64,000 bases of DNA from Variovorax sp. PCZ-1 (lineage in GTDB: Bacteria; Pseudomonadota; Gammaproteobacteria; Burkholderiales; Burkholderiaceae_C): positions 1-64,000 of the forward strand of contig NZ_JAHCDN010000002.1 of assembly GCF_018413605.1 (NCBI RefSeq). Direction: 5' to 3'. Shown here piece after piece: positions 8,215 to 15,092 of the stretch (within the stretch, counting starts at the first letter, position 1; each line of letters begins with the position of its first letter). The notes beneath the pieces are model-generated. The model did not search any database. It was not told the DNA's origin and was given only the letters and a program-made list of their open reading frames with translations. Both the position numbers and the translations under genes were made by a program.

Positions 8215-9464
8215 GGCAGAAGCCCTAAGCTGTGTTGCAGTTGCGATTGAGCACGTTGGAGTTGAAGCTGGGCACGGCTCAGTGCCAAATCAGCATCGAA
8301 TTTTTCGTTGTCTGCGCGCAGACGAGTGGTTAAATCACTTTCGCCCAAGCGATAGGCTTTGGCGTACAAGCTTTGCGCTTCGGTAGCGAGCTTGGCGCGC
8401 TGCTCGGCAAGCGCTAGGGCGCGTTGAGCAGAAGCCACTTGCGCGCGCGCTGTACTTTGCTCGGCTTGCAATTGGCGCTCTGTGACTTGAAGAGCATTTT
8501 GCGCTTCATCCAATTCGGCGCGCGCTGCGGCTGCTTTGGCTGTATTGCGGCTGGCACTACCCAAGGGGATGCGCACTGCGAATTGCATGCTGGTTTCATT
8601 CGGGCTCCCTCTCGCGGATCGCTCGCGCGTAGCGGTGATGCCCACTTCCATCGGATCGCGCGAATCTGCCAGCGTGGTGGCGAGCTTGGCCTGCACCGCA
8701 GTCACCGTGGCTTGCGCTTCCTGCAATTGCGGGTGGTTGCTTAGGTCGCTGGTTTGCGCAGAGGATGCGTTACGCAATGGTGCAGGTGTTGTTGTCAAAC
8801 CCGTCAGGGTCTGCCATTGGCTTTGCAGCGCAACCAGCTCTGATTGTGCCGCTTCAAGCTGCCCTTGCGCGAGCGTCACAGCACTTTGCGCCATGAGGTT
8901 GTCAACACGCGCAACATCGCCAACGCGCACACGCTTGGCTACATCGTCAGCTAGGCTTATCGCCTCTGAGACTTTTCGCTTGGCAAGCTGCTGATCCGAT
9001 TGTGCCAAAGCAAAGCGCGCGGCCAGCTCGCGTAGCTCGCCAGCGAGCTTGAGCTTGGCCGCTTGCCCCGAAAGCAAAAAGCGCTGCTCATCGCGCTCGA
9101 TTTGGCTTTGTGTGGCAGAGCGCAGGCCAGCATTCCAGAGCGGCGCGCTGATTTCCACTTCTAGGCCACGCAAGCCATTATTGCTGCCTATGCGATCTGT
9201 GCTGTGTGCCAAACCGATGGTGGGCGCAGCCGATGTTAAACCTTGAGTTTGCAGCTTGCGCCCGGCCAGCTCAGCGCGTCGGTTAGCCTCGCTTTGAAGC
9301 CAAGGATGACGTTGCCAAGCCGATTCAAGTGCTTCGCTAAGGCTTATGTTTTGAGTAACGGTAGTAGAGGGAGAGGTTGCGCTTGTCTGAGCTGTTGCAG
9401 ATATGCTGATAACTGCTAAGCCAAGCAAACAACCCCATGCTTTTGAATGGAGTATTGAGTTCAT
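8211..9464 (-). CDS. TolC-family outer-membrane efflux channel (CzcC/CusC-like)
   Basis: 417 residues with signal peptide MNSILHSKAWGCLLGLAVIS ending near ATAQ. Two copies of the TolC-type repeat are visible: SLSEALESAWQRHPWLQSEA near the N-terminus and later SNHPQLQEAQATVTAVQAKL, each followed by long Ala/Gln/Glu-rich helices. ITATRERSARGSPNETSMQFAV is the second outer-membrane beta-strand region. It forms the outer-membrane exit duct of the tripartite pump. It is the second gene of the operon, 83 bp after the His-rich small protein, and overlaps the adaptor by 4 bp. Confidence 0.87.
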   Translation of the reverse strand: MNSILHSKAWGCLLGLAVISISATAQTSATSPSTTVTQNISLSEALESAWQRHPWLQSEANRRAELAGRKLQTQGLTSAAPTIGLAHSTDRIGSNNGLRGLEVEISAPLWNAGLRSATQSQIERDEQRFLLSGQAAKLKLAGELRELAARFALAQSDQQLAKRKVSEAISLADDVAKRVRVGDVARVDNLMAQSAVTLAQGQLEAAQSELVALQSQWQTLTGLTTTPAPLRNASSAQTSDLSNHPQLQEAQATVTAVQAKLATTLADSRDPMEVGITATRERSARGSPNETSMQFAVRIPLGSASRNTAKAAAARAELDEAQNALQVTERQLQAEQSTARAQVASAQRALALAEQRAKLATEAQSLYAKAYRLGESDLTTRLRADNEKFDADLALSRAQLQLQRAQSQLQHSLGLLP

Positions 9465-9547
9465 CTGATCAGGGGCACAAAGCCCGAGCGTGAAGAAAAA
9501 ATGACGAAGCTGCGCTTCGCAGCAAAATCGTCAAAGACGCTTTGAAA

Positions 9548-9904
9548 TCAGACGGTTGCCCACTTGGGGCGTTCAATGCTTGCGAGTAAATCAGTAGGAT
9601 CAACTGTCACTGCGCTCAAGCGAAAAACTTGGCTAAGGGAGTCTACAGACGCAGACAAATGTGTTTGCAGCAAGAGGGTGAGGTGAGATGCAGTGCAATG
9701 ATGGTGTTCAGCACCACATTCGGCCAGATCGCAACTTGCTATATGGTCGGATGAATGAGCCAAGTGTGAATCATCCGATGCAACACCTTCTGAATGAGAA
9801 TGGTGATGCTCATGCGGGGTGTACAGGGCATAAGAGGCAAGCGCAACCGATGCCATTTGCATGCAAAGTGCAATGATCAAAAGGGTGCGCCACAAATATG
9901 TCAT
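9548..9904 (-). CDS. His/Cys-rich small exported protein (CzcI-like position)
   Basis: 118 residues. Signal peptide TLLIIALCMQMASVALASYA, then a His-rich region HEHHHSHSEGVASDDSHLAH and CDLAECGAEHHHC. It is the first gene of the efflux operon, the position occupied by czcI or similar small metal-binding genes in czc-type operons. It could buffer or sense periplasmic metal. Overall similarity to CzcI rests on composition and position only. No MerR-type operator was found upstream, so regulation of this transcript is unclear. The 110 bp upstream hold no other gene. Confidence 0.68.
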   Translation of the reverse strand: MTYLWRTLLIIALCMQMASVALASYALYTPHEHHHSHSEGVASDDSHLAHSSDHIASCDLAECGAEHHHCTASHLTLLLQTHLSASVDSLSQVFRLSAVTVDPTDLLASIERPKWATV

Positions 9905-10015
9905 GAGTTAATTCTATGCGATACGCCATTCGTAGGATCGCTTGCGATGCCTAAACGCCTTCATTTGTAGGGATTAAACCCCAGCGTTCAGCTTGCCAGG
10001 TGAAGCACCATGACT

Positions 10016-10276
10016 TCACCAACAATCAGGATCATTGCGGTGCCGCTCGCGGTACTTGGCGACGATAGCCGCAACCTGCGCGCGTAGCTCATGCGGTATC
10101 CGCATGGTTGCACTGGTGCTGCTGGGTCTATGCCGCCGTTTTGTGGCAATGACTATTTGTGGTGCCGAGGCAATTGCAGGCTTCATTTTTTGACGCGATT
10201 GCTGTGACTGCAACGGTATGGCTGTCACAGCGCTGTGACAGCGGTTTTTGGCAGCTTTGACGGTATTGGTTTTCAC
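10016..10276 (-). CDS. Small protein with a ribbon-helix-helix-like C-terminus
   Basis: 86 residues starting at GTG 10276, which has GGAG six bases upstream; an ATG at 10303 is possible but lacks such a site. The first half is basic and low-complexity. The end, SATMRIPHELRAQVAAIVAK followed by YRERHRNDPDCW, resembles small DNA-binding (RHH-like) proteins of mobile elements. A perfect palindrome lies at 10221-10242 inside the gene. It follows the AlpA-like gene by 80 bp. The function is not recognised and the gene itself is only moderately supported. Confidence 0.5.
   Translation of the reverse strand: MKTNTVKAAKNRCHSAVTAIPLQSQQSRQKMKPAIASAPQIVIATKRRHRPSSTSATMRIPHELRAQVAAIVAKYRERHRNDPDCW
10221..10242. 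promoter_or_regulatory. Perfect 22-bp palindrome (possible operator)
   Basis: The half-site GCTGTCACAGC is followed directly by its exact reverse complement, giving a 22-bp palindrome without spacer. It lies 34 bp inside the start of the small gene at 10016-10276 and about 115 bp downstream of the AlpA-like gene. Such symmetry suits a dimeric repressor; autoregulation by one of the two neighbouring putative DNA-binding proteins is a guess. Confidence 0.5.
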
Positions 10277-10356
10277 ATGCTTCTCCGATAGTTGGTTGCA
10301 CATGCGATGAAATTAGATTAGTGATCAACAAACAAGCGCATTCATGTTCCTTGCGC

Positions 10357-11016
10357 CTAGTCCTTCTTCTTGCTGCGTTTTGTTTTTGGTTTGGGTTCAG
10401 CAGTCTTGGCTTGGTACTCAAGCAATGTCGAATGCTTCCAATGCGCACCACCACCGGGCTTTGTGTAGGGTGCTGGAAATGTTCCGGCTTTGATTTTCTT
10501 GTACAGATTGCCCTCAGATTGGCCAATGAAGTACGAGACGTATTTCATCCGCACCTCTGGATCGTGTTCAAGTTTTAGCAGCGCATTAACGCGAACAATC
10601 TCATCTTTAAGCAACGCATCGCCGCTTGGCTTCTTGCCACCTATCTTTTTCTTAGCTGGCATCGCAGCCGTAGCTTCGCCGGCCTCGGCCTTTCGAGGCG
10701 CTGGCCAGCCAAGCTGACGTGTGACATTGGTGACCAATTCCCGAGCCACCACCTTTCCAACAACGCGCAATCGTTCGTCTGTACTGGTGATGACGGTGAA
10801 TCGCTGGTCGGACTCTGCCTTGGTGTAGTTTGGTGAAGTTTTGAGGGCAACCAATGCCACTTTGGTTTTACCAGCCGTTGGCTTTTTCGGTGTTGATGCC
10901 GCGTACAACGTTCCACTGACAAGAAACGCCTCTTTGTCGCTACGCAAACGCAGCAAGCCCTCGCGGTTTTGTCCAAGATACTGGTAGGTGGTTTTTGCAG
11001 CGCTCGCTTTTGTCAT
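10357..11016 (-). CDS. Putative DNA-binding protein with AlpA-like helix-turn-helix
   Basis: 219 residues from ATG 11016, chosen for its GAGGAGA ribosome-binding site. An N-terminal region (1-110) rich in short beta-like stretches is unrecognised. A basic linker (AMPAKKKIGGKKPSG) precedes a C-terminal domain whose segment VSYFIGQSEGNLYKKIKAGT plus FPAPYTKPGGGAHWKHSTLLEYQ matches the AlpA/MerR-like excisionase pattern (helix, SxxxxYxxIxxGxFPxP, wing). The tail is Lys-rich. Proteins of this type often belong to mobile islands, which fits its place next to a tRNA cluster. It may be a regulator or recombination directionality factor. Confidence 0.6.
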   Translation of the reverse strand: MTKASAAKTTYQYLGQNREGLLRLRSDKEAFLVSGTLYAASTPKKPTAGKTKVALVALKTSPNYTKAESDQRFTVITSTDERLRVVGKVVARELVTNVTRQLGWPAPRKAEAGEATAAMPAKKKIGGKKPSGDALLKDEIVRVNALLKLEHDPEVRMKYVSYFIGQSEGNLYKKIKAGTFPAPYTKPGGGAHWKHSTLLEYQAKTAEPKPKTKRSKKKD

Positions 11017-11171
11017 TTGGTCTCCTCGGCAGCACACTCTGCCACTTACTATTTTCGCTCATGGCCTTGAGTCACTTTCGCTGCGCCGGGCAGGCGTAAT
11101 GCTAGCAAGTTCTCGCATTTCATCTCTTGCTATCGCAATGAAAAATGCATAACGAAATGCAGATAGGAAAC

Positions 11172-11199
11172 AAAAAAGCCACCGGATGGTAGCTTTTTA
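11172..11199 (-). terminator. Terminator downstream of the tRNA cluster
   Basis: AAAAAGCCACC, a 4-base loop, then GGTAGCTTTTT: an imperfect hairpin (one mismatch) with flanking A and T runs, about 35 bp past the 3' end of tRNA-Asp. It can work in both directions, ending the tRNA transcript on the minus strand. Confidence 0.65.
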
Positions 11200-11230
11200 T
11201 TAACTAAATCAACGAGTTACGTAAATTTAG

Positions 11231-11307
11231 TGGCGGAGCGGACGGGACTCGAACCCGCGACCCCCGGCGTGACAGGCCGGTATTCTAACCAACTGAACTA
11301 CCGCTCC
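11231..11307 (-). tRNA. tRNA-Asp (GTC)
   Basis: 77 nt with encoded CCA. The minus strand reads GGAGCGGTAGTTCAG..., anticodon loop CTGTCAC (GTC), T-arm GGGTTCGAGTCCC, acceptor CCGCTCC then GCCA. It is nearly identical to the E. coli counterpart. It is the last gene of a three-tRNA cluster and abuts the putative metal island, so its 3' end is a possible attachment site. Confidence 0.97.
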
Positions 11308-11348
11308 CGGTAGTCTGCGCCGCTTGTGCAACAACGCAGAACCAAAAC

Positions 11349-11424
11349 TGGCGACCCTACGGGGATTCGAACCCCGGTACTCACCGTGAAAGGGTGATGT
11401 CCTAGGCCTCTAGACGATAGGGTC
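11349..11424 (-). tRNA. tRNA-Glu (TTC)
   Basis: 76 nt with encoded CCA: minus strand GACCCTATCGTCTAGAGGC, anticodon loop CTTTCAC (TTC), T-arm GGGGTTCGAATCCCC, acceptor end TAGGGTCGCCA. Middle gene of the Ala-Glu-Asp cluster, 41 bp upstream of tRNA-Asp. Confidence 0.97.
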
Positions 11425-11485
11425 AGGCACTAGGGCAACAGTGCAAGCACTGCGACCTAAAAAAACTCTCATCAGCTCAATTTGA

Positions 11486-11561
<76 letters not shown>

Positions 11562-11662
11562 TTGAGGGTGTGCGGCTTAGATACTCCAAACCACCGCGCT
11601 CCGCCAGCAAATCTGCTGAGCCTTGAATTATAGCCTGAAATTGCCGCTCAATGCTAGCGATT

Positions 11663-12604
11663 TCAGGCTTTTGATGCCTGAAGGGGCGTGGCGGGCGAGA
11701 CCTTGAACCATTTCACTGCGCCGCCCTTGGTGTGCAGCACCACAAATTGCAGGCCAGCGAGTTCGCAGCGCTCACCGCGCTTGGGCACATGGCCGATCTC
11801 ATGCGCGATCAAGCCGCCGATGGTGTCGAATTCTTCGGTGGCTTCTTCGCCATCGCGGGTTTTCAAATCCACCGCGAAGCTTTCTTCCACGCGTTCTATG
11901 GGTGTATCGCCACTGACGCGATAGGTTTTGTCGGCCAATGCATAAATATCGCCTTCGGTGGCGTGATCGTCAAATTCATCTTCAATTTCGCCTACGATTT
12001 CTTCGAGTACATCCTCGATGGTGATCAGGCCAGCGGTGCGGCCAAACTCGTCGATCACGATGGCCAGATGGTTGCGATTGCCTTTGAATTCGCGCAGCAG
12101 ATCATTGAGCTTTTTGCTCTCGGGCACGAAGACGGCGGGGCGCAGCAGAGCACGCAGATTGAGTTCGGGTGCGCGCTGTAACTTCAGCAAGTCCTTGGCC
12201 ATGAGGATGCCAATGATGTTTTCCCGGTCGTTCTCATACACGGGAAAGCGCGAGTGTGAGGTGTCGATCACCAGATGCAGCAGCTCGTCAAAAGGTGCAT
12301 CGATATTGATCAAATCCATGCGTGGCGCGGCCACCATCACATCGCCAGCGGTCATGTCGGTGATGCGCAGCACGCCTTCGAGCATGGCTCGGCTCTCAGC
12401 GCCAATCACTTGGTTGTCTTCCGCCTCGGCCAGCGTCTCCATCAGCTCTTCTTTGCTGTCGGGGCCAGGGTGAATGAACTCGGCTATTTTTTGCAGGATG
12501 CCGCGGCGGTCTTCGCTTTTGTGGACATGTGCGCCAGCCGCATCTGGTGGCTGTGGATGACCGCTGCGGGCGGCGTTAGGAGAGTCAGGCACGAATAGCT
12601 TCAA
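11663..12604 (-). CDS. corC: CorC/HlyC-type CBS-domain protein (Mg/Co efflux)
   Basis: 313 residues. A short variable N-terminus is followed by GPDSKEELMETLAEAEDN and the AMLEGVL segment, then two CBS domains (ITDMTAGDVMVAAPRMDLIN... and LRALLRPAVFVPESKKLNDL with HLAIVIDEFGRTAGLITIED), then a CorC_HlyC transporter-associated domain (TIGGLIAHEIGHVPKRGE...FVVLHTKGGAVKWFKV). This is the cytosolic YbeX/CorC form without an integral membrane DUF21 domain. It is linked to Mg/Co efflux and, in other bacteria, to ribosome maturation. Conserved housekeeping gene. Confidence 0.9.
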   Translation of the reverse strand: MKLFVPDSPNAARSGHPQPPDAAGAHVHKSEDRRGILQKIAEFIHPGPDSKEELMETLAEAEDNQVIGAESRAMLEGVLRITDMTAGDVMVAAPRMDLINIDAPFDELLHLVIDTSHSRFPVYENDRENIIGILMAKDLLKLQRAPELNLRALLRPAVFVPESKKLNDLLREFKGNRNHLAIVIDEFGRTAGLITIEDVLEEIVGEIEDEFDDHATEGDIYALADKTYRVSGDTPIERVEESFAVDLKTRDGEEATEEFDTIGGLIAHEIGHVPKRGERCELAGLQFVVLHTKGGAVKWFKVSPATPLQASKA

Positions 12605-12641
12605 GAGTTGAACGAACCGCTAGGATAGCGGAAATATGTGA

Positions 12642-13472
12642 TCACTCGTTGGAATCGGTGCGAGAGGCAAGCACGTCTTTGCGGATAACTTGCAAAGCGG
12701 CCAAAAACTCCCAAAACTGCAAAGCACGCAATTTCAAGCGGAAATCGACGATGCCGATGCCATCTTCCACAGCATCGCGAACCGCGGTCTCGATACGGTC
12801 GCCAAGATCTTGCTCAGGTAAGCGAAGGTGAGCCTCCACTTCGCCGCCGTAGTTCTCTACATGCGCGCCTGCTTTGCGAGCGATTTTTAGCATCGCATCG
12901 TTTTCGCTCAGCGCGTGGATGAAGATCATGTCGATGTTCTCGGCGCGTGCGTGCAAAACTGCTCGCTCAAACAGAGCTGTACCTAAGCCCTTGCCTCGCG
13001 CGTCGGCGCTGACGGAAACACCAAATTCAGCACAATTGGGATTCTTCGGATCGCTGGCCAAGGCCAGATGAGCCATGGCGATGAGCTGCAAGCGACGGTT
13101 GAAAATACCGTAAATCTCATCGCGCTTGAAATTGAGACCATCGACGTACTTGTTGATTTGTTCGTCCGTGGCCATATAACCAAAGCGCAAGTAGCGGTCA
13201 TGTTCGGGCAGGGCGAGGATATGCTCAGCGATGCGACGACGATGGCGACTGGTCAGCGCGCGAATGGGCACCAAGCCATAGTCATTGCTTTTTGTGGGAG
13301 CGGGCTCACCCGCGACTTTGAGACCAGCAACATCGCTCTCAGGATAAGCCTGCGGGTTCGTGCCCGCTTCGGGTTCTGGCGTTTTCCCCGGCCCACGCCA
13401 AAACTCTCCCGGTGCATCAAGCGTGGCCTGGAGCAGCTGTTTAGCCTGCGTCATGGTTTGCGACATCATCAT
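12642..13472 (-). CDS. GNAT-family N-acetyltransferase
   Basis: 276 residues. The first ~65 residues are Pro/Glu-rich and probably disordered. The GNAT core contains motif A as FGVSVSADARGKGLGTALFE (V..R..G.G..L) and a following helix RAVLHARAENIDMIFIHALS. The C-terminal part (DLGDRIETAVRDAVEDGIGI) has no GNAT similarity I recognise. Acceptor substrate unknown. It lies 37 bp upstream of corC on the same strand and may be cotranscribed. The start could also be the second or third Met. Confidence 0.82.
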   Translation of the reverse strand: MMMSQTMTQAKQLLQATLDAPGEFWRGPGKTPEPEAGTNPQAYPESDVAGLKVAGEPAPTKSNDYGLVPIRALTSRHRRRIAEHILALPEHDRYLRFGYMATDEQINKYVDGLNFKRDEIYGIFNRRLQLIAMAHLALASDPKNPNCAEFGVSVSADARGKGLGTALFERAVLHARAENIDMIFIHALSENDAMLKIARKAGAHVENYGGEVEAHLRLPEQDLGDRIETAVRDAVEDGIGIVDFRLKLRALQFWEFLAALQVIRKDVLASRTDSNE

Positions 13473-13551
13473 GCCCAGTAATTTAAGGGTAAACCCTAGA
13501 TATTCAAAGCCCCTCTGTCTAGTCTAGGGGATGCGGACTAAACCTGTCAAC

Positions 13552-13594
13552 GCTATATTTTTCATAGCTGTTCGCGCAGATTCTACGCCGGAAA
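13552..13594 (+). repeat. Dispersed repeat, copy 1 (intergenic)
   Basis: GCTATATTTTTCATAGC inverted repeat, then TTCGCGCAGATTCTACGCC and GGAAA. It is the leftmost copy, in the gap between the FG-GAP gene and the GNAT gene. The T-rich tail is missing. Confidence 0.8.
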
Positions 13595-13653
13595 TTGAAT
13601 GATTGTGTCTAAAATTTTATTCTGTTACGCGGTGCGCCAGCCAGGTGAAAAGT

Positions 13654-14592
13654 TCAAACTGCCAGCTCGATGCGCCACCAATGGCCATCAGAAAGCTGTG
13701 CACAGGCTGTAGACCTGTTGAGCGGCATCAAATAATGAATGCGCCCAGGCAAGGGTTTGACATCGGCCAGTTCTTTCCATTGCGCTTTGCCAGAGACTTC
13801 TTCCCAGCGTAGGGCATGCAAAGCACGGCGGCTCATATCTGGCACGATCACGGTGGGCCGCTGGCCAGGCGGGGTAAGAATGGCGTGCATCTGCAAATTT
13901 GGGTCGCCCATTTGATGATTGGACACATCCATGGCTTTGGCGAAGGGTTCGATGCGGGGCGGTGCGTAGCGATAAAGGGTGAGCGTGCCGCCGATGTGGG
14001 GCGTGGTGATGCTGGCGATATCGAGTTTGCCGTTGTCATCAAAATCTGCGAAGCCCACAGGATTGAGCCAGCGAAACGGCAGGCCGAGGTAGGCGCTTCT
14101 GGCGCGTTCCTCCAGCAACTCTCCCGAGCGAGGCAAACCATACGCGACCAAGGCTGCACCCCGCTCGGCATCGGCTTCGATCACGATAATTTCATCGCGG
14201 CCATCGCCATCCAAATCTACCAGGCGCGGTTGCAAATCTTCAAACACGCGCTGCTTGGGTAAGATGTGCTGATGTACTTTGCCTTCGCGCGAGAGCGTAT
14301 GCAGGCTACCGGCGTGAATAGGTGAACCCATCGAGGTGTGAGGGTAGCGAGCGGTAGGCGAGGCCAGCCATGCCCATGCAATGTCTTTCTCGCCAAGCGT
14401 GGCTAAGCTGCCGCGCAAGCGCTTCAAGGCTTGGATCGGGGCTTGTTTTTGCTGGGCTTCAATGAACTGTTGACCTTGTGCATAGGATGCCGCACATTGC
14501 TGGCGATCCGGTTCGGCCATCAAGGCCATGCTTGATGCGCTCAAGCTGCTTTGAAGAAGTGCTACAGCGATGAGGATGTCAATAAGGCGCAT
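13654..14592 (-). CDS. FG-GAP/VCBS-repeat exported protein
   Basis: 312 residues with a signal peptide (MRLIDILIAVALLQSSLSAS). Two calcium-loop repeats typical of FG-GAP/VCBS beta-propellers are visible: DLDGDGRDEIIVIEAD and DFDDNGKLDIASI, each followed by a propeller-like strand. Such proteins are periplasmic or surface-exposed with unknown ligands. It follows the small exported protein (14629-15081) by 36 bp and may share a transcript with it and the helicase gene. Confidence 0.78.
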   Translation of the reverse strand: MRLIDILIAVALLQSSLSASSMALMAEPDRQQCAASYAQGQQFIEAQQKQAPIQALKRLRGSLATLGEKDIAWAWLASPTARYPHTSMGSPIHAGSLHTLSREGKVHQHILPKQRVFEDLQPRLVDLDGDGRDEIIVIEADAERGAALVAYGLPRSGELLEERARSAYLGLPFRWLNPVGFADFDDNGKLDIASITTPHIGGTLTLYRYAPPRIEPFAKAMDVSNHQMGDPNLQMHAILTPPGQRPTVIVPDMSRRALHALRWEEVSGKAQWKELADVKPLPGRIHYLMPLNRSTACAQLSDGHWWRIELAV

Positions 14593-14628
14593 GTGTTGGC
14601 AGTCGCGCCGAGTGCCAGCTCTCTTACA

Positions 14629-15081
14629 TCACCATCCCGTGCGACGCAGCACAAAGCTTTGCTCAGTTTGTGTCGAGACCAAGCGACGAGTACCTGTGAT
14701 GGCTTTAGCGCAACTGCCATCGACCACGCGACCTTTCCAAATCGCGATGATGTCTTTGCCGTTGTTGCTCTCTTCCAGATCGAGCACGCCGTTTTCGATG
14801 TCACCATACACGTCATGGCGCACGCTGCCGAGAAAGAAACTTCCTGCGAGCGATTCGGCGAATTCAGGATTGCGCTCCATAGAGAGGCGTGAGGTGATTG
14901 CTGCGCCTGCGCTGCTTGGCAGCTCCAATATCCACGTTCCAAAAAGATCGGTATTGATCAAATCCTTCGAGGCGGCACATGTCGACTGATTGAGCACATC
15001 ATTTTTAGGCTGATTTTGGCCTATCGCCGGCATAAATACTGCGCAGAGTGCTATTGAAATAATAGTATTCTGAAGTCGCAT
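14629..15081 (-). CDS. Exported protein with repeat-derived signal peptide
   Basis: 150 residues from ATG 15081, which has GGAAAGG upstream; an ATG at 15096 overlapping the helicase stop adds five residues. The signal peptide MRLQNTIISIALCAVFMPAI is encoded by a copy of the dispersed repeat. The mature part has two Cys (CAASKDL, GSCAKAI) and LFGTWILELP, probably a small beta domain with one disulphide. The family is not recognised. It lies immediately behind the helicase gene. Confidence 0.75.
   Translation of the reverse strand: MRLQNTIISIALCAVFMPAIGQNQPKNDVLNQSTCAASKDLINTDLFGTWILELPSSAGAAITSRLSMERNPEFAESLAGSFFLGSVRHDVYGDIENGVLDLEESNNGKDIIAIWKGRVVDGSCAKAITGTRRLVSTQTEQSFVLRRTGW
15018..15068 (-). 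repeat. Dispersed repeat, copy 2 (encodes a signal peptide)
   Basis: Read on the minus strand: TACTATTATTTCAATAGC, then GCGCAGTATTTATGCCGGC. It lies wholly in the signal-peptide part of the exported protein at 14629-15081 and is read as ISIALCAVFMPAI. Confidence 0.85.
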
Positions 15082-15092
15082 GACCTTTCCTT

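Noticed and set aside
3399-9904. Naming the pump cusCBA or czcCBA outright
   Set aside because: The TM4 motif fits neither the classical Cu/Ag nor the Zn/Co/Cd pattern, so the metal was left open.
10128-10526. 132-residue minus-strand frame overlapping the two small genes before the tRNA cluster
   Set aside because: Low-complexity basic composition and overlap with the better supported AlpA-like gene.
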